A DNA stretch of 5,333 nt from Marinagarivorans sp. UBA5870 (lineage in GTDB: Bacteria > Pseudomonadota > Gammaproteobacteria > Pseudomonadales > Cellvibrionaceae): contig DJFO01000330.1 of the NCBI GenBank assembly GCA_002432555.1, positions 1-5,333 of the forward strand, in the 5' to 3' direction. Positions 1-5,333 of the stretch are shown piece by piece. The stretch's first letter is position 1. Each line of letters begins with the position of its first letter. The notes beneath the pieces were generated by a model that had not been told where the DNA came from, ran no database searches, and was given only the letters and a program-made list of their open reading frames with translations. Made by a program: the position numbers and the translations under genes.

Positions 1-492
1 CACCTGGGCTTTGCCACTACATTGATCGGCGCCACCGTGAATACCCTGAACAGCGATCAGCAGGATGTCCGCGTGGTATTCGGTGAGCCGCAAACTATCG
101 GCGGTTATGAATTTGAACTGGTGGACGTGATTTCCAAACGCGGCAGCAACTACGATGCTCAGGTGGGCGAAGTGGTGGTGACTCGCAACGGCGAGACAGT
201 GGTGACACTGTTTCCCGAAAAACGTCTCTATTTGTCCGATCGCGGCAACGTCATGACCGAAGCCGGCATAGACGCGGGATTTACTCGCGACCTCTTTGTC
301 GCCCTCGGCGATCGGCTGGACAACCGGGCCTGGTCGATGCGTATCCACCATTATCCCCTGGTGCGCTGGATTTGGTTGGGTGCTCTGTTGATGGGATTGG
401 GCGGCGGTTTGACGGTGCTGGATAAACGCTATCGCATGAAACGTATATTGGCCGAACGCGAAGTGCGCGCGGGCGTATCGGCGACGACTTGA
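1..492 (+). CDS. ccmF: Cytochrome c haem lyase subunit CcmF, C-terminal part (5' end outside window)
   Basis: This is the last 163 codons of a gene that is open from the first base of the window and ends at TGA 490-492. CcmF is the integral-membrane subunit of the System I haem ligation complex, which attaches haem to CxxCH motifs of apocytochromes c on the periplasmic side. The fragment opens with HLGFATTLIG. In CcmF proteins a histidine in an HLG context binds haem b, and the distance from here to the C-terminus fits that residue, although this match is from memory. A long periplasmic segment follows (residues about 17-117 of the fragment), including GGYEFELVDV and FPEKRLYLSD. Then comes a last membrane helix in PLVRWIWLGALLMGLGG (119-135), a typical CcmF ending, and a basic cytoplasmic tail (DKRYRMKR). 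ccmG lies 41 bp downstream, as in many ccm operons. The internal TTG at 22 is not a real start. Confidence 0.93.
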   Translation, partial: HLGFATTLIGATVNTLNSDQQDVRVVFGEPQTIGGYEFELVDVISKRGSNYDAQVGEVVVTRNGETVVTLFPEKRLYLSDRGNVMTEAGIDAGFTRDLFVALGDRLDNRAWSMRIHHYPLVRWIWLGALLMGLGGGLTVLDKRYRMKRILAEREVRAGVSATT

Positions 493-533
493 CGGACCGT
501 GCAATATCAACCAGTAGTCAGCAGCAGTGAACT

Positions 534-1055
534 ATGAAGCGATTTCAACTTTTTATCCCTTTTGTGGTGTTTGCCGTAATGGCCGGCTTGTTATACGTGG
601 GGCTGAGCCTTGATCCCAATGAGCTTCCGTCGGTGCTGATCGGCAAGCCGGTACCCGAGTTTGCCTTGCCCGATTTGGAGAACCCGGAAAATAAAATCAC
701 ACCGGCTACCATGAAGGGCAAGCCCTATTTGTTGAACGTGTGGGCGACCTGGTGTCCCTCGTGTAAATACGAGCATCCCTATTTGCTGAAGCTCGCCGAA
801 ATGGGCGTACCCATTTATGGCATTAACTACAAAGATGAAAGCGAAAAAGCGCGCAAGTTGCTGCAGGAAACCGGCAACCCCTACGCGGCTAATATTGTCG
901 ACGAAGAGGGCACCTTGATCATGGCGCTCGGCGTCTACGGCGCCCCTGAGACCTTTATAGTCGATGCCGAAGGGATCATCCGTTACAAATTGGTAGGGGT
1001 GGTCAACGAACAGGTTTGGACTTCCACCATGGCACCGATTTTCTTCGCAGAATAG
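534..1055 (+). CDS. ccmG: Thiol:disulfide interchange protein CcmG/DsbE (membrane-anchored thioredoxin)
   Basis: The gene encodes a 173-residue periplasmic thioredoxin-fold protein that reduces apocytochrome c or its CcmH partner so that haem can be attached. An uncleaved N-terminal anchor is visible at about residues 5-24 (LFIPFVVFAVMAGLLYVGL) after the positive start MKR. The fold begins with IGKPVPEFALPDL (37-48). The redox motif WCPSC is at 73-77, in the family context NVWATWCPSCKYEHP. GVYGAPETF at 133-141 carries the cis-proline loop (P138) and the acidic glutamate typical of CcmG, as opposed to general thioredoxins. Length matches the family (about 170-185 aa). ATG 534 is chosen because it places the anchor at the very N-terminus; the ribosome binding site in front is poor, so coupling to ccmF translation is plausible. 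The next gene starts 4 bp after its stop codon. Confidence 0.94.
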   Translation: MKRFQLFIPFVVFAVMAGLLYVGLSLDPNELPSVLIGKPVPEFALPDLENPENKITPATMKGKPYLLNVWATWCPSCKYEHPYLLKLAEMGVPIYGINYKDESEKARKLLQETGNPYAANIVDEEGTLIMALGVYGAPETFIVDAEGIIRYKLVGVVNEQVWTSTMAPIFFAE

Positions 1056-1059
1056 CCGC

Positions 1060-1557
1060 TTGCAGCACAGGTTTTTACGGCCAATCGGCGTGCTGACGGG
1101 GAGCCTGCTTTTTGCCTCGCTTGCACTCGCATCGGAGCGCCGCGACACCGACGAAATTCTTGGCACTTTGCAGCAGATCCAAGGCCGTTGGCGAGGTGAC
1201 TGCCGGCCGATAGCCCCCGCGGGCGGCGTCGGTTACGAGGAAACTCGGTTGGTGGTCTCCTTCACCCACTTTGCATTTTCGACCACCGAATATAGCGATG
1301 CGGACTGCCGCCTCGAACGCGGCCGGTGGCAGAGCAAATACCGCTTTGTGCTCGGCCCGCCTTTGGCGACAAGCGGAGGCACCACCGTTTTCGCCATCGA
1401 TTTTACGGAAACGGAGGACCGGGCGGACAGGTCGACACTCGCGGCGCAGGATCTCATCCGCTACCGCGACGGTATCTTGTGGCTGGGACTTGGGCCGGCG
1501 GAGCCGCCGGGCGCGCGTTTGCAGCACATCGACGAGGCGCGGCCGTTTTTTCGCTGA
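1060..1557 (+). CDS. Predicted secreted two-cysteine protein of unknown function, downstream of ccmG
   Basis: I do not recognise a named gene here. The product would be 165 aa, read from a TTG that begins 4 bp after the ccmG stop. TTG is preferred over the in-frame GTG at 1090 because only the longer form has a complete signal peptide: basic residues (HRFLR), a hydrophobic core (IGVLTGSLLFASLALA) and a likely signal peptidase I site after residue 24. The mature part has QGRWRGDC (41-48), VVSFTHFAF (65-73), EYSDADC (77-83) and repeated short hydrophobic strands, suggesting a small beta-rich, calycin-like or barrel-like periplasmic protein. C48 and C83 are the only cysteines and could form a disulfide. 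It has no CxxCH haem motif. It also lacks the CcmH LRCxxC motif, although ccmH is the usual gene here. The 4-bp gap implies cotranscription with ccmFG. The fold and any role in cytochrome assembly are inference. Confidence 0.75.
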   Translation: MQHRFLRPIGVLTGSLLFASLALASERRDTDEILGTLQQIQGRWRGDCRPIAPAGGVGYEETRLVVSFTHFAFSTTEYSDADCRLERGRWQSKYRFVLGPPLATSGGTTVFAIDFTETEDRADRSTLAAQDLIRYRDGILWLGLGPAEPPGARLQHIDEARPFFR

Positions 1558-1625
1558 GCTAACAGAATTTTTGTTTCGCTTCCCTGAACCATCATCCTCC
1601 TGCAATGTCCTTGTGCCCCCCGGAT

Positions 1626-1640
1626 CAGTATACTGCCGGC
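1626..1640 (+). promoter_or_regulatory. Candidate -10 element inside a palindrome upstream of aguA
   Basis: The perfect 10-bp palindrome CAGTATACTG (1626-1635) contains TATACT (1629-1634), a good sigma-70 type -10 hexamer, about 40 bp before the aguA start. It runs directly into a second short palindrome, GCCGGC (1635-1640). No convincing -35 lies at the proper distance: TTGTGC at 1611 is only 12 bp away. A promoter is plausible because the gap from the preceding gene is 117 bp. The palindrome could also be a regulator site over the -10. Both readings are inference. Confidence 0.35.
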
Positions 1641-1674
1641 TCTTTTTTCGTTGGCTCGTCGATGGTGCGCATCT

Positions 1675-2679
1675 ATGAATAAACTCGGCCGCTTCCTGCC
1701 CGAATGGACCCCCGTTCGCGCGGTCCTGCTCGCCTGGCCTTATCCGCATGGCGATTGGGAGGCGAATTATTCCGCAATTACGTCTTGTTACTGGGACCTG
1801 CTGACGGCCCTGAGCGGCACCACTCAGGTTTGGTTGCTGCTGCACCCGTCGCTCGATCACAAGGCGTTCACCGCCCAAATGGGCGAGCGGCCGATCGACC
1901 GCTCGCGGGTGACCCTGCTCACCGAAACTTGTTACGACGATACCTGGATTCGCGACTACGGTCCGCTCTCCACCGAGGCGGGTTACCTGTCTTTTACTTT
2001 CAACGGGTGGGGCGGCAAATACGCCGCGATCCAGGACAATCGCATCCCGGAAACGCTCAGGCCGCAGTTGGGCGTGCCTGTGGTGAAATACCCGTTTGTG
2101 TGTGAAGGCGGCGGGTTGGAGACCAACGGCGAAATCCTTCTGCTCAATGCGGATTGCATAGTGGATGAACTGCGCAATCCCGGCTGGGACCGCGCGCGCA
2201 TCGAAGCTTTTTTCACCGAGGTGCTCGGCCAGGAAAAGTTCGCCTGGCTTGAGGGCATATGTCTCAGCGGCGATGACACCGACGGCCATATAGATACGAT
2301 CGCACGTTTTGCGGATGCCACCACCGTCGTTTATTCCGGGCCCAACCCGGCCCACCTGGACGCGCCGATTTTGGACAGTCTGCACCGGCAGCTCCAGGCC
2401 CTCGCTGCGAGCAATGGGTGGCGCCTACTCGCACTGCCGAGTCCCGAGTACCGCAGTCTGTTGGATGGCCGGCCGTTGCCGTGCACTTACGCGAATTTTT
2501 TAATCGTCAACGACTGTGTATTTGCCCCAATTTATGGTCTGAGGGATGACGCAATCGCCCTGGCGGTTTTGGCGGCGGCCTTTCCTCGCCACCGCATTAT
2601 CCCGGTGCGTTGCGAGGCACTATTGGAGCAACACGGCAGCCTGCATTGTGCCACCATGCAGGTTGCCCGTTTGGCTTGA
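1675..2679 (+). CDS. aguA: Agmatine deiminase (agmatine iminohydrolase)
   Basis: The product hydrolyses agmatine to N-carbamoylputrescine and ammonia, the first step of the arginine-decarboxylase route to putrescine in the cytoplasm. It belongs to the peptidyl-arginine deiminase-like (PAD_porph) family of guanidine-modifying enzymes. Counting from ATG 1675 (334 aa), the visible motifs in order are WIRDYGP (91-97), EGGGLETNGE (144-153), GDDTDGHID (199-207, with catalytic H205) and HGSLHCATMQ (320-329, with nucleophile C325 close to the C-terminus). All core residues expected of an active enzyme are present. The protein is slightly shorter than the roughly 345-370 aa usual for the family. ATG 1675 is chosen because the longer reading from TTG 1651 only adds MARRWCAS, with no family resemblance; no strong ribosome binding site precedes either start. 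The neighbouring aguB supports this substrate over other deiminase substrates. Confidence 0.9.
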   Translation: MNKLGRFLPEWTPVRAVLLAWPYPHGDWEANYSAITSCYWDLLTALSGTTQVWLLLHPSLDHKAFTAQMGERPIDRSRVTLLTETCYDDTWIRDYGPLSTEAGYLSFTFNGWGGKYAAIQDNRIPETLRPQLGVPVVKYPFVCEGGGLETNGEILLLNADCIVDELRNPGWDRARIEAFFTEVLGQEKFAWLEGICLSGDDTDGHIDTIARFADATTVVYSGPNPAHLDAPILDSLHRQLQALAASNGWRLLALPSPEYRSLLDGRPLPCTYANFLIVNDCVFAPIYGLRDDAIALAVLAAAFPRHRIIPVRCEALLEQHGSLHCATMQVARLA

Positions 2680-2705
2680 AACGGCACAATTTATCGATGC
2701 CATTC

Positions 2706-2730
2706 ATTGATCCCATTGATCCCATTGATC
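2706..2730 (+). repeat. 9-bp tandem repeat (ATTGATCCC, 2.8 copies) between aguA and aguB
   Basis: ATTGATCCC occurs at 2706-2714 and 2715-2723, followed by a partial ATTGATC at 2724-2730. Each unit carries a GATC site, so three GATC sites are spaced exactly 9 bp apart. The last one sits in the 8-bp palindrome TTGATCAA (2725-2732), just ahead of the aguB ribosome binding site. It may be a slippage product or a regulatory element in the 67-bp gap; the sequence does not decide. Confidence 0.85.
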
Positions 2731-2737
2731 AAGAGAC

Positions 2738-2743
2738 AGGTGA
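2738..2743 (+). promoter_or_regulatory. Ribosome binding site of aguB
   Basis: AGGTGA lies just before ATG 2747, with the AGG core 6 bp from the start codon. A purine-rich AAGAGA at 2731-2736 strengthens the region. This supports ATG 2747 as the aguB start. Confidence 0.6.
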
Positions 2744-2746
2744 CTT

Positions 2747-3667
2747 ATGACGCGATCCGTAACCGCCGCTGTGATTCAACAGGCAGTGGACACCAATAAC
2801 AAAGAGCAGAATCTCGACCGCACCGAAGCACTCGTGCGCGAGGCGGTGGAGCAGGGCGCGGAACTCGTAGTGCTGCAGGAATTGCACGCGACCCAATATT
2901 TTTGCCAAATCGAAGACACCGGCTGTTTTGATCTGGCCGAGCCGCTGGACGGCTACACCTTCCAGCGCTGCGCCGAACTCGCCGAATCGCTTGATATTGT
3001 CCTGGTGCTCTCGCAATTCGAGAAGCGCGCAACGGGGCTTTACCACAATACGGCGCAAGTGCTCGATGGCGAAAAAGGCCGTGTCGGTGTGTTTCGAAAA
3101 ATGCATATTCCCGACGATCCGGGTTTTTATGAGAAATTCTATTTCACGCCCGGCGATGCGGACGGCGTACTCAACGGTTTCCAACCGGTAAACACCCGCT
3201 TCGGCAAGCTCGGCGTGCTCGTCTGTTGGGATCAGTGGTACCCGGAAGCGGCGCGGCTGATGGCGCTGGCGGGTGCCGATATGCTGATTTACCCCACCGC
3301 CATCGGCTGGAATCCCGAGGACGATGCGGACGAGCAAAATCGTCAGCGCGACGCCTGGGTGACCATCCAGCGCGCGCATGCGGTGGCCAATGGTATTCCG
3401 GTGCTGGTTGCCAACCGCACGGGTTTTGAATTGACACCCGGCGGCTCGGGCGACGGCATCGAATTCTGGGGTACAAGCTTCATCGCTGGACCGCAAGGCG
3501 AATTTCTTTTGATGGCCGACGCCGAAAGTGAAGGGGCGTTTTGTGCGGAGATCGATCTTGATCGTTCGGAGCGGGTCAGGCGCATCTGGCCGTATTTGCG
3601 CGATCGACGCATAGACGCCTACGGTAATCTGACCCGGCGTTGGTTGGCGGATCGCGACTATTCCTAG
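2747..3667 (+). CDS. aguB: N-carbamoylputrescine amidase
   Basis: This 306-aa nitrilase-superfamily (carbon-nitrogen hydrolase) enzyme cleaves N-carbamoylputrescine to putrescine, CO2 and ammonia, completing the pathway begun by AguA. The catalytic Glu-Lys-Cys triad is intact: E45 in VVLQELHATQYF, K118 in FRKMHIPDDPGFYEKFYF, and C160 in LVCWDQWYPEAAR. The last two stretches, together with YPTAIGW (182-188), are characteristic of AguB rather than of general nitrilases or beta-ureidopropionases. Length matches the family (about 290-305 aa). It lies 67 bp after aguA in the same direction, so the two are probably cotranscribed. Its last six codons (ADRDYS) and TAG stop are part of a 20-bp tandem duplication. 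A hairpin terminator candidate follows 33 bp after the stop. No arginine decarboxylase gene is in view. Confidence 0.94.
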   Translation: MTRSVTAAVIQQAVDTNNKEQNLDRTEALVREAVEQGAELVVLQELHATQYFCQIEDTGCFDLAEPLDGYTFQRCAELAESLDIVLVLSQFEKRATGLYHNTAQVLDGEKGRVGVFRKMHIPDDPGFYEKFYFTPGDADGVLNGFQPVNTRFGKLGVLVCWDQWYPEAARLMALAGADMLIYPTAIGWNPEDDADEQNRQRDAWVTIQRAHAVANGIPVLVANRTGFELTPGGSGDGIEFWGTSFIAGPQGEFLLMADAESEGAFCAEIDLDRSERVRRIWPYLRDRRIDAYGNLTRRWLADRDYS

Positions 3668-3686
3668 CGGATCGCGACTATTCTTA
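3647..3686 (+). repeat. 20-bp tandem duplication across the aguB stop codon
   Basis: The first copy (3647-3666) reads gcggatcgcgactattccta and the second (3667-3686) differs only at one base (C to T at 3684), so 19 of 20 match. The second copy followed by A3687 would read ADRDYS then TAA, the same protein end as the first copy with its TAG. This suggests that TAA was the original stop and that the new junction created TAG. Confidence 0.93.
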
Positions 3687-3700
3687 AACTGCGCTGTCAG

Positions 3701-3732
3701 TTAAAACGCACGTTTTTCGAGGTGCGTTTTAG
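3701..3732 (+). terminator. Hairpin terminator candidate after aguB
   Basis: AAAACGCAC (3703-3711) and GTGCGTTTT (3722-3730) form a perfect 9-bp stem, extendable by T-A and T-G pairs to 3701-3732, around a 10-base loop. The right arm ends in four Ts and the left arm starts with four As, so it could work in both directions. The T run is short and lies within the stem, so strength is uncertain. It separates aguAB from phaZ. Confidence 0.6.
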
Positions 3733-3760
3733 CTGCACTGCAGCATGGCTGTGTTATGAT
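3732..3760 (+). promoter_or_regulatory. Candidate phaZ promoter with overlapping inverted repeat
   Basis: TGTTATGAT (3752-3760) matches an extended -10 (TG, one base, then TATGAT, 5 of 6 to consensus). The -35 region is weak, with CTGCAC at 3733-3738 and a 16-bp spacer. It falls inside the inverted repeat GCTGCA-C-TGCAGC (3732-3744), which could be an operator. The element lies about 65 bp before the phaZ start and just after the aguB terminator candidate, consistent with independent transcription. Confidence 0.45.
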
Positions 3761-3812
3761 CGTCTAAGCTTCGTACAAGTCGTGCACCTTCGCTGTATGC
3801 GCTCGAAAGTTT

Positions 3813-3818
3813 AGGAGA
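3813..3818 (+). promoter_or_regulatory. Ribosome binding site of phaZ
   Basis: AGGAGA lies 6 bp before ATG 3825, the clearest Shine-Dalgarno sequence in the window. It fixes the phaZ start. Confidence 0.8.
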
Positions 3819-3824
3819 TCCCCT

Positions 3825-5147
3825 ATGCTGTACCACGCTTATGAACTCAGCCATGCCGCCGTAGCGCCTTGGCGGCAAATGGCCGAGTATCAGAAACGTC
3901 TGTACCAATCCCCATTTAATCCCTTGGCTTACACTTGGACAGGGCGGTCGGTCGTGGCGGCATGCGATCTTTTTGAATCCTTGACCCGCCGCTACGCTAA
4001 ACCCGAGTGGGAGCTCCATAAAACCGTGATCAATGGTTATCCCGTCTCGGTCACGCCGCAAGTGGTATGGCGCAAGCCTTTTTGTGAGCTGATGCATTTT
4101 CACCGCGATCGGCACGACCTATCCCTCGCCCGCTCGACGGAGCGTGCCGATCCGCGGGTTCTGTTGGTGGCCCCTATGTCGGGTCACTATGCGACCCTGT
4201 TGCGGCGCACGGTCGAAGCATTTTTGCCGGATCACGAGGTGTTTGTTACCTGTTGGATTGACGCCCGGGAAGTGCCCATCGCCGACGGGCGATTCGATCT
4301 GAACGATTACATCGACTACGTCGCGGAGATGATTCGAGTGGTGGGGCCTCAGGCTCACGTCGTCGGCATCTGCCAACCCGGTCCGCCCGTGTTGGCCGCG
4401 ATTGCGCTCATGTCGGCGAATGAGGACCCGAACCTTCCCGCCACTATGACCTACATGGGTTCGCCGATCGATCCGCGCGAGTCGCCGACCGTTCCCAATC
4501 GAGTCGCCCTAGAGCGCTCCTACGGCTGGTTCAAGGACAACGTGGTCTATTCAGTCCCCTGGCCCAATAAGGGTTTTCTGCGCCGAGTTTATCCAGGATT
4601 CCTGCAGCTCGGAGGCTTCATCAGCATGAATCGCGACCGCCATTTTCTCGCCCATAAAGAGTACTTCGAGCATTTGATTCAAGGCGACTGCGACAGTGTG
4701 CAAAAGCATCGCGAGTTTTACGACGAGTACCTAGCGGTGATGGATTTGACGGAGGAGTTCTACCTGCAAACCATTCGCGATGTGTTCCAGGAGTTCAAGC
4801 TGCCGCGCGGCGAGTTTTATCACTACGGACATCGCGTGCAGCCGCAAAAAATCACGCAAGTCGCACTCATGACGGTGGAGGGGGAAAAAGATGATATTTC
4901 CGGCATAGGCCAGACCCAGGCCGCGCACGGACTTTGTTCCGGCATTCCGGAGGCGAACAAGGTGGACTACATCCAGCCGGGTGTCGGCCACTATGGTGTG
5001 TTCAGCGGAACCCGTTTTCGCACCGAAATACAGCCGCGTATGCGCCATTTCATGCGCGCCTACTTTGACCCCGTGCGGGAGTTGGCCTATCAGCGGTCGG
5101 TGCCAATTTATTCCGCCGAGTTGATGCCCGGAGCGGGCAAGCGCTAG
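3825..5147 (+). CDS. phaZ: Intracellular polyhydroxybutyrate depolymerase, type I (PhaZ)
   Basis: The product is a 440-aa cytoplasmic enzyme that breaks down native, amorphous polyhydroxybutyrate granules to mobilise stored carbon. It belongs to the PhaZ1/PhaZa1 family known from Ralstonia, an alpha/beta hydrolase with a cysteine in place of the usual serine nucleophile. The start MLYHAYELSH and the downstream block PWRQMAEYQKRLYQSPFNPLAYT (15-37) are typical of the family. APMSGHYATLLRRTVEAFLPDHEVFVTCWIDAR (116-148) leads to the nucleophile box VVGICQPG (179-186) with C183, the position reported for the Ralstonia enzyme. The acid is in VEGEKDDISGIGQTQAAH (D356 or D357), and the histidine is H389 in VGHYGVFSGTRFR. 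Length matches the family (about 410-440 aa), and there is no signal peptide, consistent with an intracellular enzyme. No PHB synthase, phasin or granule regulator gene is nearby, so it appears to be a single-gene unit with its own promoter and terminator. Confidence 0.93.
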   Translation: MLYHAYELSHAAVAPWRQMAEYQKRLYQSPFNPLAYTWTGRSVVAACDLFESLTRRYAKPEWELHKTVINGYPVSVTPQVVWRKPFCELMHFHRDRHDLSLARSTERADPRVLLVAPMSGHYATLLRRTVEAFLPDHEVFVTCWIDAREVPIADGRFDLNDYIDYVAEMIRVVGPQAHVVGICQPGPPVLAAIALMSANEDPNLPATMTYMGSPIDPRESPTVPNRVALERSYGWFKDNVVYSVPWPNKGFLRRVYPGFLQLGGFISMNRDRHFLAHKEYFEHLIQGDCDSVQKHREFYDEYLAVMDLTEEFYLQTIRDVFQEFKLPRGEFYHYGHRVQPQKITQVALMTVEGEKDDISGIGQTQAAHGLCSGIPEANKVDYIQPGVGHYGVFSGTRFRTEIQPRMRHFMRAYFDPVRELAYQRSVPIYSAELMPGAGKR

Positions 5148-5161
5148 AGTAGAAAGCTGCC

Positions 5162-5179
5162 GCCGCCCCGAGGGGCGGC
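5162..5179 (+). other. GC-rich hairpin downstream of phaZ without a T run
   Basis: GCCGCCC (5162-5168) and GGGCGGC (5173-5179) form a 7-bp all-GC stem around the loop CGAG, 14 bp after the phaZ stop. No T tract follows, so it is not a classic intrinsic terminator. It may protect the 3' end of the phaZ message, but that is inference. Confidence 0.6.
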
Positions 5180-5213
5180 ACAATTGCAAACGAAGGACGG
5201 TACAATTACAGAC

Positions 5214-5247
5214 AATAAAAAAGCCCCGCTAGCGGGGCTTTTTTATT
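5214..5247. terminator. Bidirectional intrinsic terminator between phaZ and tRNA-Asp
   Basis: The stem GCCCCG / CGGGGC (5223-5228 and 5233-5238) closes a CTAG loop and is flanked by six As on the left (5217-5222) and six Ts on the right (5239-5244). Pairing continues through A-T pairs out to 5214 and 5247. The symmetry gives a U tract in either direction. It can therefore end phaZ transcription on the plus strand and tRNA-Asp transcription on the minus strand, as suits a convergent pair. Confidence 0.93.
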
Positions 5248-5254
5248 TGCGAGA

Positions 5255-5331
5255 TGGCGGACCGGACGGGGCTCGAACCCGCGACCTCCGGCGTGACAGG
5301 CCGGCATTCTAACCGACTGAACTACCGGTCC
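5255..5331 (-). tRNA. tRNA-Asp (anticodon GUC)
   Basis: Read on the minus strand, this is a complete 77-base tRNA. The acceptor arms GGACCGG and CCGGTCC pair perfectly. The D arm region is GTTCAGTCGGTTAGAAT. The anticodon stem CCGGC / GCCGG holds the loop CTGTCAC, with anticodon GTC at plus-strand 5295-5297. The T arm is GCGGG-TTCGAGC-CCCGT. The discriminator base is G, as expected for aspartate identity, and CCA (plus-strand TGG 5255-5257) is encoded in the gene. The sequence closely resembles the E. coli tRNA-Asp. Its promoter lies beyond the right edge of the window, and its 3' end faces the shared terminator 7 bp away. Confidence 0.97.
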
Positions 5332-5333
5332 GC

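Noticed and set aside
1635..1648. Possible terminator (GCCGGC followed by six Ts) before aguA
   Set aside because: The palindrome is only 6 bp, so it cannot form a hairpin with a proper loop. The Ts alone are not evidence of a terminator.
1075..2385. Long 436-aa open frame on the minus strand
   Set aside because: It runs opposite to the ccm-linked gene and aguA, crosses their boundary and the intergenic gap, and shows no recognisable motif. Both genes opposite it have a clear signal peptide or catalytic motifs. It is a GC-driven shadow.
2729..3496. 255-aa open frame on the minus strand over aguB
   Set aside because: It mirrors the aguB coding sequence, which carries an intact E-K-C triad. 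The minus-strand product has no family resemblance.
3812..3825. Near-palindrome TAGGAGATCCCCTA around the phaZ ribosome binding site, a possible translation-blocking hairpin
   Set aside because: Only four base pairs form around a six-base loop, which is too weak to claim an RNA switch.
5180..5208. Two similar short words, ACAATTGCA and ACAATTACA, after phaZ
   Set aside because: They are too short, have only two copies and no pattern of spacing. No plasmid or origin features are nearby.
5255..5331. tRNA-Asp as an integration site for a mobile element
   Set aside because: The tRNA is complete, no repeat of its 3' end was seen elsewhere in the window, and no integrase gene is present. phaZ next to it looks like ordinary chromosomal content.

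Overview
This looks like an ordinary chromosomal stretch of a GC-moderate to GC-rich proteobacterium, most likely a gammaproteobacterium. The pointers are a System I cytochrome c maturation locus, an AguA/AguB putrescine pair, a type I intracellular polyhydroxybutyrate depolymerase and a tRNA-Asp that encodes its own CCA and closely resembles the enterobacterial one. The genus cannot be fixed from the sequence alone.

Layout. Positions 1-1557 are the end of a ccm cluster: the last 163 codons of ccmF, then ccmG (dsbE), then a short gene for a predicted secreted protein with two cysteines. That last gene sits where ccmH is usually found and is not recognisably ccmH. Positions 1675-3667 hold aguA and aguB, which encode agmatine deiminase and N-carbamoylputrescine amidase. 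Together they convert agmatine to putrescine with loss of ammonia and then of carbamate (as CO2 and ammonia). A 9-bp GATC-containing tandem repeat lies between them, and a 20-bp tandem duplication spans the aguB stop codon. A hairpin terminator follows. Positions 3825-5147 are phaZ, with its own candidate promoter (extended -10) and a good ribosome binding site. Downstream come a GC-rich hairpin and a very clear bidirectional intrinsic terminator. The window ends in a complete tRNA-Asp(GUC) gene on the minus strand, converging on phaZ.

How the parts relate. There are three separate functional blocks: cytochrome c assembly in the periplasm, polyamine synthesis in the cytoplasm, and mobilisation of stored carbon in the cytoplasm. 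Nothing in the sequence ties them into one pathway. All protein genes are on the plus strand and only the tRNA is on the minus strand. No gap without a gene is longer than about 160 bases.

I found no mobile element, CRISPR array or convincing undescribed multi-gene system. The best items for a second look are the unidentified secreted protein in the ccmH position and the neutral-looking 20-bp duplication at the aguB stop codon.
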